Below, piece after piece: positions 50,420-58,193 of a stretch of DNA of 64,000 bases. The notes below the pieces were generated by a model, which did not search any database, was not told the DNA's origin, and saw only the letters and a list, made by a program, of their open reading frames with translations. Where the stretch lies: contig JAPJQV010000003.1 of assembly GCA_030824965.1 (NCBI GenBank), positions 62,001-126,000 on the forward strand, in the 5' to 3' direction. Made by a program: the position numbers and the translations under genes. The first letter of the stretch is position 1; each line of letters begins with the position of its first letter. This DNA comes from Micavibrio sp. GTDB taxonomy: Bacteria; Pseudomonadota; Alphaproteobacteria; Micavibrionales; Micavibrionaceae.

Positions 50420-50851
50420 ATGCCATCTTATAATGATTATCAAACCATTCTCTTAAGTTATAATTTCATAGGTGGTGCAGGCCGATCTCAGGTTCCAAAT
50501 TCATCCAGCGATGCTCGCGTTGAAGTCGATCAGGATGTAAATGGGTTCTATCAGTTTTATTATTTTATTCTGGCAAGCCTGTCGGAAATGGACAGTCTTG
50601 GTTATTATGATACGGCCAATAATGATATCGATAATGACAATTATTATGATCGAGAATATTACTATTTGCCAACTGGAAACGATCCCGCTGTAACCAACGC
50701 TTATCAGTTAGCTATTTTATCATCAGTTCTTAACCCAAGCAATTATGGTGTAAGCTTTGAAGATGTAGCAAAAATCAATTTTAATTATGGGACAACATCA
50801 ACGGCGCATATTGTTATCGCATCCTCGCAAATATCTCATCTGCTATCGTAA
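50420..50851 (+). CDS. YDxY-type protein of the array, full-length (Y2)
   Basis: This is a 143-residue protein with no signal peptide, rich in Tyr, Asn and Asp (DIDNDNYYDREYYY). The N-terminus MPSYNDYQTILLSYNFIGGAG is shared with Y1 and Y3. The middle has VEVDQDVNGFYQFYYFILASL, which distantly resembles the VAVDRDGAGSAYSS part of the 74-residue protein at 52342. The last six residues, SHLLS, come from repeat copy C. It probably represents the intact form of the Y family. It follows K1 by 15 bp with GGGAGAG before the ATG. Confidence 0.6.
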   Translation: MPSYNDYQTILLSYNFIGGAGRSQVPNSSSDARVEVDQDVNGFYQFYYFILASLSEMDSLGYYDTANNDIDNDNYYDREYYYLPTGNDPAVTNAYQLAILSSVLNPSNYGVSFEDVAKINFNYGTTSTAHIVIASSQISHLLS

Positions 50852-51134
50852 ATTAAAGAGAAAAAGAGTCATGAAAAACCATCGAAAAGATTTTTGATAT
50901 TAGCCGTTATTGTGGGAGCCATCGCCTCTTGTTCTCTCGCGTGGAGTGCAGCTTATCCGACAAAGGCCGCGATAACCGGAAATATTGCAACATCATTTTG
51001 CGTCAAAGTAAATTTACAACCGATGGTGTAATTCAAGAAATTTTGTCGGTTGCGTTTTAACAAGTGATACTTTGTGATGCACCATATCCAGAAATTTGTA
51101 AGGGGAGATTCGATGAAAAAATTATCCAAGAAAC
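50829..51134 (+). repeat. Array repeat R, copy C
   Basis: This copy is colinear with B from CTCATCTGCTATCG to the MKKLSK codons of K2. It differs from B by a 2-nt insertion after the lipobox codons and a 1-nt insertion further on. Together these restore the reading frame, so the lipoprotein-like frame stays open in both copies (here 50852-51031) but encodes different middles. The -10 region reads TGTAAT. The signal part is again KPSKRFLILAVIVGAIASCS. Confidence 0.85.
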
Positions 51135-51367
51135 AGAAAATCATTATCGCTGCTTGCTGCTTGCTGCTTTTTGCTTATTGCTTGTTAGATTTAGAAAAAA
51201 TGAATCAAAGTATAAGCGGAAAGCATAGCGGTAACCTTAAACATGAAACAGATTATTATAAACAGCTTGCAGATGAAGCTAACAATAAAGATCAAAATAA
51301 GCAAAAACAGGGGCGTATTACCGCAGGTTGCTATAAGGAACCGGATGGGAGCTGCATTGGGCAATAA
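51113..51367 (+). CDS. Small membrane-anchored Cx7C peptide (K2)
   Basis: This is an 84-residue product with the family start MKKLSKKQKIIIAACCLLLF and one membrane segment at about 9-26. A longer polar spacer (NQSISGKHSGNLKHETDYYK) follows, and it ends C-YKEPDGS-C, the shared C-x5-G-x-C motif. The same GGGGAGATTCG ribosome site precedes the start. Its spacer is longer than in K1 and K3, as if variation is tolerated only between the anchor and the tail motif. Confidence 0.65.
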   Translation: MKKLSKKQKIIIAACCLLLFAYCLLDLEKMNQSISGKHSGNLKHETDYYKQLADEANNKDQNKQKQGRITAGCYKEPDGSCIGQ

Positions 51368-51389
51368 GTCTTTTCAGGGAGAATAAATA

Positions 51390-51500
51390 ATGTCTTTGTA
51401 TGATAATTATATAAATCTATTGCTAACTAAAAATTTTATAGGAGGAGGCGGGCAAGATCTGTTGCCGGAGATATTGCAACCTCATTTTGCGTCAAAGTAA
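51390..51500 (+). CDS. Truncated YDxY-type peptide (Y3)
   Basis: A 36-codon frame begins MSLYDNYINLLLTKNFIGGG, matching Y1 and Y2. It then runs out of family sequence into repeat copy D, ending LQPHFASK. The junction is at about 51465. GGGAGAATAAATA precedes the ATG. Like Y1 it looks like a remnant left by recombination. Confidence 0.5.
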   Translation: MSLYDNYINLLLTKNFIGGGGQDLLPEILQPHFASK

Positions 51501-51620
51501 ATTTACAAGCGATGTTATAATTCAAGAAGCTTTGTCGCGTTGCATTTTTTAAAGCGATACTTTGTAATGCACTATATCCAGAATTTATAAGGAAGATTCG
51601 ATGAAGAAGTTATCCAAGAA
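51465..51620 (+). repeat. Array repeat R, copy D (3' part only)
   Basis: Only the last 135 bp of the repeat are present, from CCGGAGATATTGC to the leader and start of K3. TATAAT occurs at 51516-51521 in the same place as in copy B. The 5' part with the lipoprotein-like signal is missing. Confidence 0.8.
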
Positions 51621-51762
51621 ACAGAAAATCATTGCCTGCTTCCTTCTGCTTGCTGGTTTTTGCTTAATTTACTCATATAATAAAAATTCTCAATCTGAAT
51701 ATCTTAAAGTAAATGGCAGGTGCGTTTCGCAAGGAAATGGTGAATGCTTGGAATTTAAATAG
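51601..51762 (+). CDS. Small membrane-anchored Cx7C peptide (K3)
   Basis: This is a 53-residue product, too short for many gene callers. It starts MKKLSKKQKIIACFLLLAGF and has one membrane segment. It ends with C-VSQGNGE-C plus four residues, the same C-x5-G-x-C motif as K1 and K2. AAGGAAGATTCG precedes the ATG. It is the shortest and last member of the family, followed after 18 bp by the secreted protein gene at 51781, which shares the GGGGAGATTCG leader. Confidence 0.65.
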   Translation: MKKLSKKQKIIACFLLLAGFCLIYSYNKNSQSEYLKVNGRCVSQGNGECLEFK

Positions 51763-51780
51763 CTTGATAGGGGAGATTCG

Positions 51781-52329
51781 ATGATAAATTCTGCAAATAT
51801 TTTCATTATAGTTTTTATACTAATATTTTTTTCTATAAACCCGAGCCAAGCTGATAATTGTGAGGGCATAACTGAGAGCAGGCTTAATATCCAAGTATAT
51901 GCACGGTCATCGCCTCTGAAGGACATCAATAAGATTAGCATCCTTCCTCAAATAGATTCTAAACAAGAGATATCGAAATCAGGAATTGATTTGAGTCATT
52001 TAGAAAAAATAACATTTTGTTTATATAAACATGAGGTTGCAAAGTACAAAAAAAATATCACCGTTTCTTTGATTAAGCCTGATGAACTAGCAAATGAAAA
52101 TGAAATTCAAGATAAAAATAATTTAATTGTTTTTGTCAGAGTGGGAGCAGATTCAAGTTTGCCCGGCATATTTCTTTTGCAATCGAGTTTTTTTAGAAGC
52201 GGCTCGCAGGACTTTGATATCATTACAATGCAATGCGCGAAAAACTTCCCCGCCAAGAATAATAAGTCTCAACAACTTGAGGTTTTGACGAGCGCTATCC
52301 AAAGTTGTATCCCGTCAACAAAATTATAA
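51781..52329 (+). CDS. Secreted protein of the array (S2)
   Basis: This is a 182-residue product with a signal peptide (NIFIIVFILIFFSINPSQA). The mature part has cysteines in DNCEGITES, ITFCLYKHE, MQCAKNF and IQSCIPST, so two disulfides are possible. It is distantly related to S1 (DKNNL-hydrophobic strand, similar size). The start is preceded by GGGGAGATTCG, the leader used by the K genes. It closes the array together with the small gene at 52342. Confidence 0.7.
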   Translation: MINSANIFIIVFILIFFSINPSQADNCEGITESRLNIQVYARSSPLKDINKISILPQIDSKQEISKSGIDLSHLEKITFCLYKHEVAKYKKNITVSLIKPDELANENEIQDKNNLIVFVRVGADSSLPGIFLLQSSFFRSGSQDFDIITMQCAKNFPAKNNKSQQLEVLTSAIQSCIPSTKL

Positions 52330-52341
52330 ATCGAGGATGTT

Positions 52342-52566
52342 ATGCTGGATGACCATGAAATCTCGATAACAATATACGATACTTCTCAGAATCCAGGCTC
52401 GGATGATTTTATCACCATGACGGATAACGGCTCCAATACCGATGTCGCGGTTGACCGCGACGGCGCGGGTTCCGCTTATTCATCGCAAGCGATTGCGGTC
52501 ATCGCTTACCAGACGGGGCTAGATGCCGATGCGATGCTTTCCAATGGTAATTTAATCGCCGTCTGA
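52342..52566 (+). CDS. Small acidic protein at the array end (Y4)
   Basis: This is a 74-residue acidic protein with no signal peptide (SQNPGSDDFITMTDNGSNTD). VAVDRDGAGSAYSSQAIAVIAY loosely resembles the VEVDQDVNGFYQ part of Y2, so it may be a Y-family member lacking the N-terminus. GAGGATGTT precedes the ATG. The last five codons overlap the end of the convergent gene at 52552. Base composition here already returns to that of the chromosome. Confidence 0.5.
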   Translation: MLDDHEISITIYDTSQNPGSDDFITMTDNGSNTDVAVDRDGAGSAYSSQAIAVIAYQTGLDADAMLSNGNLIAV

Positions 52567-53286
52567 CAGGCGCGGTTCATTGGCGGTCAATTCCTTAAAT
52601 GTCCGCGCGCGGTAGGATTCATAGGTGCCCTTATAGGAAATATCGAGATGGAGGGTGCCGCCCATGCGCTGGCCAAGATTCCTGTCAAAGCTTTGCAGGT
52701 AATAATCCAGGCGCGTCATGAAACGCTCCATTTGCGGCGCGCTTAAATTAAAAATTCCCATCGCTTCTTTTTGCGTATCCTCATGGGCGAGCATCAGCAT
52801 GCGACGATAGAATTTACGCTGTTTCTCGATATTGGAAATCTCAATCGCGGCGATGTATTCGTCTTCGTTCGCGCCGTTATAGGAAAAGTCATTCAGCGAG
52901 ACGGGCTTGATTTTGCTGCGCTTCATTTCTTCGGTTCGCGCATAACAGGTTTCAAGCAAGGCGGTATCGAATTCTTCTTTCGAAAGCGAAGGGTTTTCGA
53001 GTTTCAGATGCACGAAGTAACGGCTGTCCGGATCTCTTTTGTTATCGAAGGCGACGATGGCTTTGGGCGCATTGCCGAGCTGCCAGAAAATATGCCGGCG
53101 GTCATAAGCGGGTTTCGGATCGCCGGGGTTATAATGCGTGTAATGGCCCATGGACGAGAAATCCATATCGCGCAGAAGATGGGTGTAGAATTCAATGCGG
53201 GTGTCCGGGGAGAGGAGGCTTAACTCCTCCGCAAATGCCGGATGAAAGTAAGCCGTTTTGTTCATGAAGATGAGGCTATAATACAA
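52552..53286 (-). CDS. Hypothetical protein, 244 residues
   Basis: This is a soluble protein without signal peptide or recognised domain. The N-terminal 100 residues are mixed (PAYDRRHIFWQLGNAPKAIVAFDN), and the C-terminal part is helical (KFYRRMLMLAHEDTQKEAMGIF). The first ATG is at 53286; an in-frame ATG at 53265 (MNKTAYFHPAF) is equally possible, since neither has a ribosome site. Function unknown. It is the first gene to the right of the array and overlaps the small array gene Y4 at its end. Confidence 0.55.
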   Translation of the reverse strand: MYYSLIFMNKTAYFHPAFAEELSLLSPDTRIEFYTHLLRDMDFSSMGHYTHYNPGDPKPAYDRRHIFWQLGNAPKAIVAFDNKRDPDSRYFVHLKLENPSLSKEEFDTALLETCYARTEEMKRSKIKPVSLNDFSYNGANEDEYIAAIEISNIEKQRKFYRRMLMLAHEDTQKEAMGIFNLSAPQMERFMTRLDYYLQSFDRNLGQRMGGTLHLDISYKGTYESYRARTFKELTANEPRLSDGD

Positions 53287-53355
53287 ATAAATTCAAGTCA
53301 AGGAAAAAAGTCCTATAGATGGATTTTAACCCGCCGCGTGTTAGCTTAATTAAAG

Positions 53356-54537
53356 ATGATGAATAACCGCTTTACGGGCATGCTCAAAACCTTGTCGTGG
53401 TGGACGGGGGTTTTGTATTTATCGGCCTTTGTCCTGAATACGGGTTTGCTGTGGTTTTTGATCCGCAAGGCCAATGCCTGTAATTTTGTCGAGACGAATA
53501 TCATTTTCGTCGCCTGCGGCGGCGGATGGGGCGGGCGCTTTCTCGATATTTTCCTTCTCTATTTCTCGCCGCTGGTCGCGCCTGTTACCGCGCTGCACTG
53601 GCAGTTATTGTTCTCGCCGCAAATCGTCAGCGAGTCTCAGTATCGTTTGCTGGTCTTGTTTTTTATCGTTTCGGTCTTTGTAATCGGATCGTCGCTGTCG
53701 GTTCTGCGCAAAATGGTGAAAGGATTTCTTATCCGGCGGCATGATCGCGAGGCCGGAAAACATGCATGGATCATTCTTGGCATCATCCTGATGCCGGCGC
53801 TGTTGAGCTTTGCCTATCGGCTTTATCTCGCACCGCCTTCCTGGTCGCAAACGACGGTGCATGTCGATATCTGGCATGGCCGCTTCGATGTTCCGAGGGA
53901 GATGATCAGCGAATGGAGCATCCTGCCGCGTCCGCGCCCTGACAGCCGGCCCAATGAATATTCGGCAAGGATCGTCAGATGGTGGAAGAGCGTGCCGTAT
54001 CTGACGTTCGAATATGATCTGGAACGCGAGATCGGCGAAAACGGACCTGACGAGAAACTACAAGTGCAGGTCAATCCACATTACGTTGCAATGGACGAAG
54101 CGGCCAGAAAAACAGCGCTGGAAAAAATCATCGATTACCGCATTAAGATCAAAAGTGAAGCCGATGGTGTAACGCCGATCTATCAAACCGCGCCGGACCT
54201 ATCGAATGGATGGCAGATTTACAGGCCGGGCGTATTCACCGAAGATGTTTTTTTCGATCTTTATATCCGGCGCGACAAGGCGGGAAAAGCGGAACGCATC
54301 CTGCAATGCACGCCGCGATATGCCTGCGCCGCGAAAACGAGATTTTCCTGGACTGCCTACCCGTGTCGCGGCAACGATAATTGCAACGAATGCAAAAAAA
54401 TCTGCACCGAGCTTTCGCTCGGCACAGAGAATTACGATATCCGTTATACGTTCGATAAAAGAAACCTCGATCATTTCCCGGTCTTTGACGAAAACATCAG
54501 GAAAACGATCGAGGCTTATTATACGCCGAATAATTGA
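53356..54537 (+). CDS. Membrane protein with Cys-rich soluble C-terminal domain
   Basis: This is a 393-residue protein. The first 160 residues hold about four hydrophobic segments (TGVLYLSAFVLNTGLLWFL, LDIFLLYFSPLVAPVTAL, RLLVLFFIVSVFVIG and ILGIILMPALLSFAY). The remaining 230 residues are polar. They contain a cysteine cluster near the C-terminus (CTPRYACAAKTRF, YPCRGNDNCNECKKIC) with about seven cysteines, so a disulfide-bonded periplasmic domain is plausible. No family is recognised. The gene stands alone, divergent to the gene at 52552 and convergent with the one at 54538. Confidence 0.6.
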   Translation: MMNNRFTGMLKTLSWWTGVLYLSAFVLNTGLLWFLIRKANACNFVETNIIFVACGGGWGGRFLDIFLLYFSPLVAPVTALHWQLLFSPQIVSESQYRLLVLFFIVSVFVIGSSLSVLRKMVKGFLIRRHDREAGKHAWIILGIILMPALLSFAYRLYLAPPSWSQTTVHVDIWHGRFDVPREMISEWSILPRPRPDSRPNEYSARIVRWWKSVPYLTFEYDLEREIGENGPDEKLQVQVNPHYVAMDEAARKTALEKIIDYRIKIKSEADGVTPIYQTAPDLSNGWQIYRPGVFTEDVFFDLYIRRDKAGKAERILQCTPRYACAAKTRFSWTAYPCRGNDNCNECKKICTELSLGTENYDIRYTFDKRNLDHFPVFDENIRKTIEAYYTPNN

Positions 54538-55050
54538 TTAGGAAGCCAGCCTGACCTTGCGGTTTTCTCCGGCCTCAGGCTGTTCGCCTGTAAGTTTTGC
54601 CTTCACATATCCGTAAGCGTGAACGAATTTGGATGATGGCGCATCCCAGTACTCGGCAGTCTCGGGTTTAAACTTAATCAGGCATATATTCGGATCGTCT
54701 TTACCTTTGGGGAACCAGACCGTCAGGGCTTCACTCCAAAGTTCATCTATCCGGCTTTTATCCGTTACAATTTCCGATGTGCCGCTTAAGGACACATAGT
54801 TGTTGCTGTCGGGATCGGAATAGCTGACCAGCATGGCTGAATTAGCCTTGATCTCGGCGACTTTGGGCGAGTCTTTCGACGTGAAATACCATAGCTCGTT
54901 GCGGCTATCGGTACTGTCTTTCTGCTGGGCCGCCATCGGGCGTGAATACATTTGTCCGTCGGTGTCCAGTGTTACCATCATGGCGAATTTGATATCCTTG
55001 ATCAGGTTGAATACCTTGTTGCGGGCTTCTGTTTCGATTTGTGCGCTCAT
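54538..55050 (-). CDS. Pyridoxamine 5'-phosphate oxidase-like FMN-binding protein
   Basis: This is a 170-residue member of the general stress protein 26 type of the split-barrel flavin-binding family. FAMMVTLDTDGQMYSRPMAAQ is the conserved opening of the fold, LWYFTSKDSPKVAEI and VSLSGTSEIV follow in order, and AEYWDAPSSKF is a C-terminal hallmark. The family binds FMN or F420-like cofactors; specific reactions are mostly unknown, with a stress role proposed. The AGGATAAG sequence before the ATG serves as a ribosome site. It converges on the gene at 53356 with no gap. Confidence 0.85.
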   Translation of the reverse strand: MSAQIETEARNKVFNLIKDIKFAMMVTLDTDGQMYSRPMAAQQKDSTDSRNELWYFTSKDSPKVAEIKANSAMLVSYSDPDSNNYVSLSGTSEIVTDKSRIDELWSEALTVWFPKGKDDPNICLIKFKPETAEYWDAPSSKFVHAYGYVKAKLTGEQPEAGENRKVRLAS

Positions 55051-55101
55051 CTTATCCTCTTATGTTTTAAGGCCAACAGCCGAGGAGGGCGAACCGTTCC
55101 T

Positions 55102-56592
55102 TCATAAGATTTGGGGCTGGAGTTCCGGCTGCGGGTTAAGACGCGTATATTCCTCCTGCATGAGCCGGATATAAGTCTTGAGATGCCATGGCGACGGCGT
55201 GAAAGGCTGGATGTTTTTTACCTTCCAGTCGGCGGGCTTTTCGTCCAGACCGTGAACATTAAAACTTCCGTCGTATCTTAAACGGGCTTCCTCGATCCGC
55301 TTCTGAAAGAAGGGATTGAGAAATTTACCGTTGGATGGGCTTGCTATCACCAGGTCTTCCGTCGTTTTTATGCGAACGAGATGATCGATCACCGCAACCG
55401 TTCCGTTCATTTTGAAATCTACCGGATCGCAAATTTTCACGCCATGGGCAAAACCGTCATTTTCATGGCGGCACGGAATGATGTCGACACCGACGATGTT
55501 GTCGTTGCTATCCTTATAAAGATTCCACACAATCCCGCGATCTGCAGATTTGTCATCAAAAGGAGAGGGGATCACAAGAATATTTCCGCGCTTGAGCTGA
55601 AAAAACTCGAAAGAGATGTCCTGAAAATCATCCGTCAAGGATTTGACTGATTTCTCCGCCGTGGATTTCTTCGTTCCGGAAGTCGAGGGTCTTCCGGTAT
55701 GCGTTTGCGTTGTAAGGCTTCCTGCGCGATTAATCTGCACGCCGTTGAACAGGCTGGTCAAGCCGGACAGATCAGCCAAAGATTTTATGGATTTAGTCTC
55801 TTCCTTTTTCTGACCGATGGCAGGAAAAGGCTTTGCCATTTCAATCCTGCGGGCAAGCTCGTCAGGATTTGTTTTCCACCAAGGCTCGTTCGGGACGGTA
55901 ACGGCTTCTTCTTTAGCTTCGGTTTTCTCCACACAAGGGGGAATGGTTTCAGCTTTGGTCAGTTCTTCCAAAGCTCTCATGAAAAGAGGCTCTGAAGCGG
56001 CGGATTTCAGGAAATCCTCGTGGCGCTGGCGGCGTTCTTCAAGGAGAATCTTGCTGCGTTCGTAGAGAGCGAGATCATAATCATCGTAATTCGCGATCAT
56101 CAGAGGACGCGGCAGAAGGCAGGGACGAGAAGTTCTTTCCTGCCCGGTCAAAACCATATCGTCGGGACCAAGCTCCAAAAACAGGCTGTGTTCCGCATCG
56201 TTCCCTACAAGGCCTTTTTCAAGCGATTTCGATACCGTATTCCAGAATTGAGCGGTACGGACATAGCCTTTCGTTTTCATTGTGTCAGTAAAATATTCGC
56301 TGTAGAGCGGAATGATATCTATCCTGTTCGTGCGGAGCATAAGGCCGCTTTCATTGAGGAAAGCGACGGAAGCTTTTTCCTCGATGGGAAAAAGCACGTC
56401 ATGAGTCAGTATTTTTTCTCCGTTATAGGAGAAGCGCGACGCCATGACGGCATGCGGCGTGTCAGCAGTTTTCTTGAAAACAAATCCATGAATGAGAATA
56501 TTGCGCGGCCATAAATCGGTTTCGCCGCTATGAGGCAAGTAAGCGCGGACAATGCTGCCGCGACGAATGTTCGATCCGATTTGAATACTCAT
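55102..56592 (-). CDS. Hypothetical protein with two similar RG-x-I domains
   Basis: This is a 496-residue soluble protein. Residues 10-95 begin RRGSIVRAYLPHSGETDLWPRN, and residues 340-430 begin KRGNILVIPSPFDDKSADRG. Both open with basic-RG-x-I followed by a strand-rich segment, including later IDHLVRIKTTEDLVIAS in the second. This looks like an internal duplication. The RG-I opening recalls PemK/MazF-like SH3 folds, but the catalytic pattern is not convincing. The linker between them is helical and Glu/Lys-rich. Function unknown. Confidence 0.6.
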   Translation of the reverse strand: MSIQIGSNIRRGSIVRAYLPHSGETDLWPRNILIHGFVFKKTADTPHAVMASRFSYNGEKILTHDVLFPIEEKASVAFLNESGLMLRTNRIDIIPLYSEYFTDTMKTKGYVRTAQFWNTVSKSLEKGLVGNDAEHSLFLELGPDDMVLTGQERTSRPCLLPRPLMIANYDDYDLALYERSKILLEERRQRHEDFLKSAASEPLFMRALEELTKAETIPPCVEKTEAKEEAVTVPNEPWWKTNPDELARRIEMAKPFPAIGQKKEETKSIKSLADLSGLTSLFNGVQINRAGSLTTQTHTGRPSTSGTKKSTAEKSVKSLTDDFQDISFEFFQLKRGNILVIPSPFDDKSADRGIVWNLYKDSNDNIVGVDIIPCRHENDGFAHGVKICDPVDFKMNGTVAVIDHLVRIKTTEDLVIASPSNGKFLNPFFQKRIEEARLRYDGSFNVHGLDEKPADWKVKNIQPFTPSPWHLKTYIRLMQEEYTRLNPQPELQPQIL

Positions 56593-56665
56593 GATAACCC
56601 CTTACGCAAAAAACAGGTTATACGAATAGGCCGGATTTGCCGGATCTGTCAAATTTGACAGGAGG

Positions 56666-57679
56666 TCATCCCGCAGCGCTTAAGATCAGCTGGTTCAACA
56701 ATGTCTCGACGGGCGTGCCGGTTTGTTTTGTGCGGGCTTCGACGTCGGCAAGCTTGCCAAGCATGGCGCGGGATTTTCTAGCCGGCCAGCGATTGAGCTG
56801 GGCTTTGAACATATCGGCGGTTTTGAAAAATAAGGGCGGCTGCAAGGCTTTCATCGCTTCATCCGCCGACTGGCCATGAATCTCCATCAAGGATTTCGCC
56901 AGATGAAAACGCTGGATATGATTTTGTAAGCTCCGCAAAATCACGATAGGTTCCGAGCCTTCGTCCATCAGGGTGCGAACCGATTTCATGGCAAGCTCTC
57001 GATTACCGCCGGTAAAGGCGAAGGTAAAATCGTCGAGTGAATAAAGGCCGATATCGCCACAGGATTGCTGAACATCATGCAGGGATATATTTTTCTTTGC
57101 GCCCATATATAGAGAGAGCTTTTCGATCTCCATGCGCGCCCGCGCACGGTCGCCTTTGACCGCTGAAGCCAGATAGGTGACCGCATCGCCGGAAATCGTA
57201 AGTCCCGCTTCACGCAAGGCGTCCCGTATCAGGGCGCCAAGGGCGCGCTCATCCTCGACATAGCAGGGAAGAGCGGCGGCATTGCTTTCCGCTTCGCACA
57301 GTTTGCGAAGGGAATCCTTAGGCTTCAAATCGCCCGCTTCGAGAACGATCAACGTATCGGGCGAAGGATTGTTTTTCAGCCATGTTTTCAACGGCGCGGT
57401 GACTTCGTTACCGGCATCGGTGATGCGCAACAGGCGGTTACCGCCCATCAGCGATCCCGCATTGGCTTCGTCGGATAATCTGGCAGGATCGCTCTCTACA
57501 ATCTCTCCCGTTAAATGCGCGGCATTGAACGGGTCATTGATATCGGCGACTTGCCCCTTGCACAAAAGCTGGCTGCGTTCCTTGACAAGTCCGCTATCGG
57601 GACCGTAGACGAGGATAGCGCGGATATTTTTATCCGGCGCTTTTAAAAAGCCTTCAATCTGTTTGGTCTGAAGCTTCAT
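56666..57679 (-). CDS. holA: DNA polymerase III subunit delta
   Basis: HolA is part of the clamp-loader complex that places the beta clamp on DNA. The 337-residue protein begins MKLQTKQIEGFLK and has the ILVYGPDSGLVKERSQLL segment, the degenerate P-loop region of delta. DTLIVLEAGDLKPKDSLRK and YLASAVKGDRARARMEIEKL follow, as in family members. The length is normal for alphaproteobacteria. Its ATG overlaps the lptE stop by 4 nt, and leuS precedes lptE, the common alphaproteobacterial order. Confidence 0.9.
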   Translation of the reverse strand: MKLQTKQIEGFLKAPDKNIRAILVYGPDSGLVKERSQLLCKGQVADINDPFNAAHLTGEIVESDPARLSDEANAGSLMGGNRLLRITDAGNEVTAPLKTWLKNNPSPDTLIVLEAGDLKPKDSLRKLCEAESNAAALPCYVEDERALGALIRDALREAGLTISGDAVTYLASAVKGDRARARMEIEKLSLYMGAKKNISLHDVQQSCGDIGLYSLDDFTFAFTGGNRELAMKSVRTLMDEGSEPIVILRSLQNHIQRFHLAKSLMEIHGQSADEAMKALQPPLFFKTADMFKAQLNRWPARKSRAMLGKLADVEARTKQTGTPVETLLNQLILSAAG

Positions 57680-58191
57680 CTATTGAAATAGAGCGATAAT
57701 TGCAGCTGGGTCTGCCGCGCAAGATCACGAAGCGCATTTTCCGTGGCATCTTTTTCAGTCACATTGGTTGCGAATTCAGAAGGGAGAATATTGTAGCTCG
57801 AAACACTTCGCAGTGAACGACTCAAGACCGCTTCTTTCGTTTCGCGATCGATCAGGGTTATCGTGGTTTGCGCGATAATTTGCGCGCGGGTGGCTTCGGA
57901 GCTTTTGGTCAGGTCAAGCTCGCGGTCTGTAATTTCCAGCTTTGAAAATGTCAGGTCATAACGAGGATTTTGCGGCATGCCTTTGGGATGCAGCATATCG
58001 ACGAGTTCGTTGCGCAAGAACTGGCCTTCCCGATCTTCGATATAAGCGATATCGATCTCGGCCATCGACGCTCCGGCCTCGCTTTTTTCCATGGAGGCGG
58101 AATGAGAACCGTACATAGGTTGGAAACCGCAAGCGGCAAGCGGTAGGCAGTAAGCGGTCATGAGCAAAAGAGGAACAAGTGATTTTTTCAT
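57676..58191 (-). CDS. lptE: LPS assembly lipoprotein LptE
   Basis: LptE plugs the LptD barrel in the outer membrane and helps place lipopolysaccharide. The 171-residue product has a lipoprotein signal with lipobox LAAC (Cys21) followed by GFQPMYG, the typical LptE/RlpB start. VDMLHPKG, YDLTFSKLEI and ATENALRDLARQTQLQLSLYF are strand-rich and fit the family. It lies 2 bp behind leuS and overlaps holA by 4 nt. Confidence 0.9.
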   Translation of the reverse strand: MKKSLVPLLLMTAYCLPLAACGFQPMYGSHSASMEKSEAGASMAEIDIAYIEDREGQFLRNELVDMLHPKGMPQNPRYDLTFSKLEITDRELDLTKSSEATRAQIIAQTTITLIDRETKEAVLSRSLRSVSSYNILPSEFATNVTEKDATENALRDLARQTQLQLSLYFNR

Positions 58192-58193
58192 GT

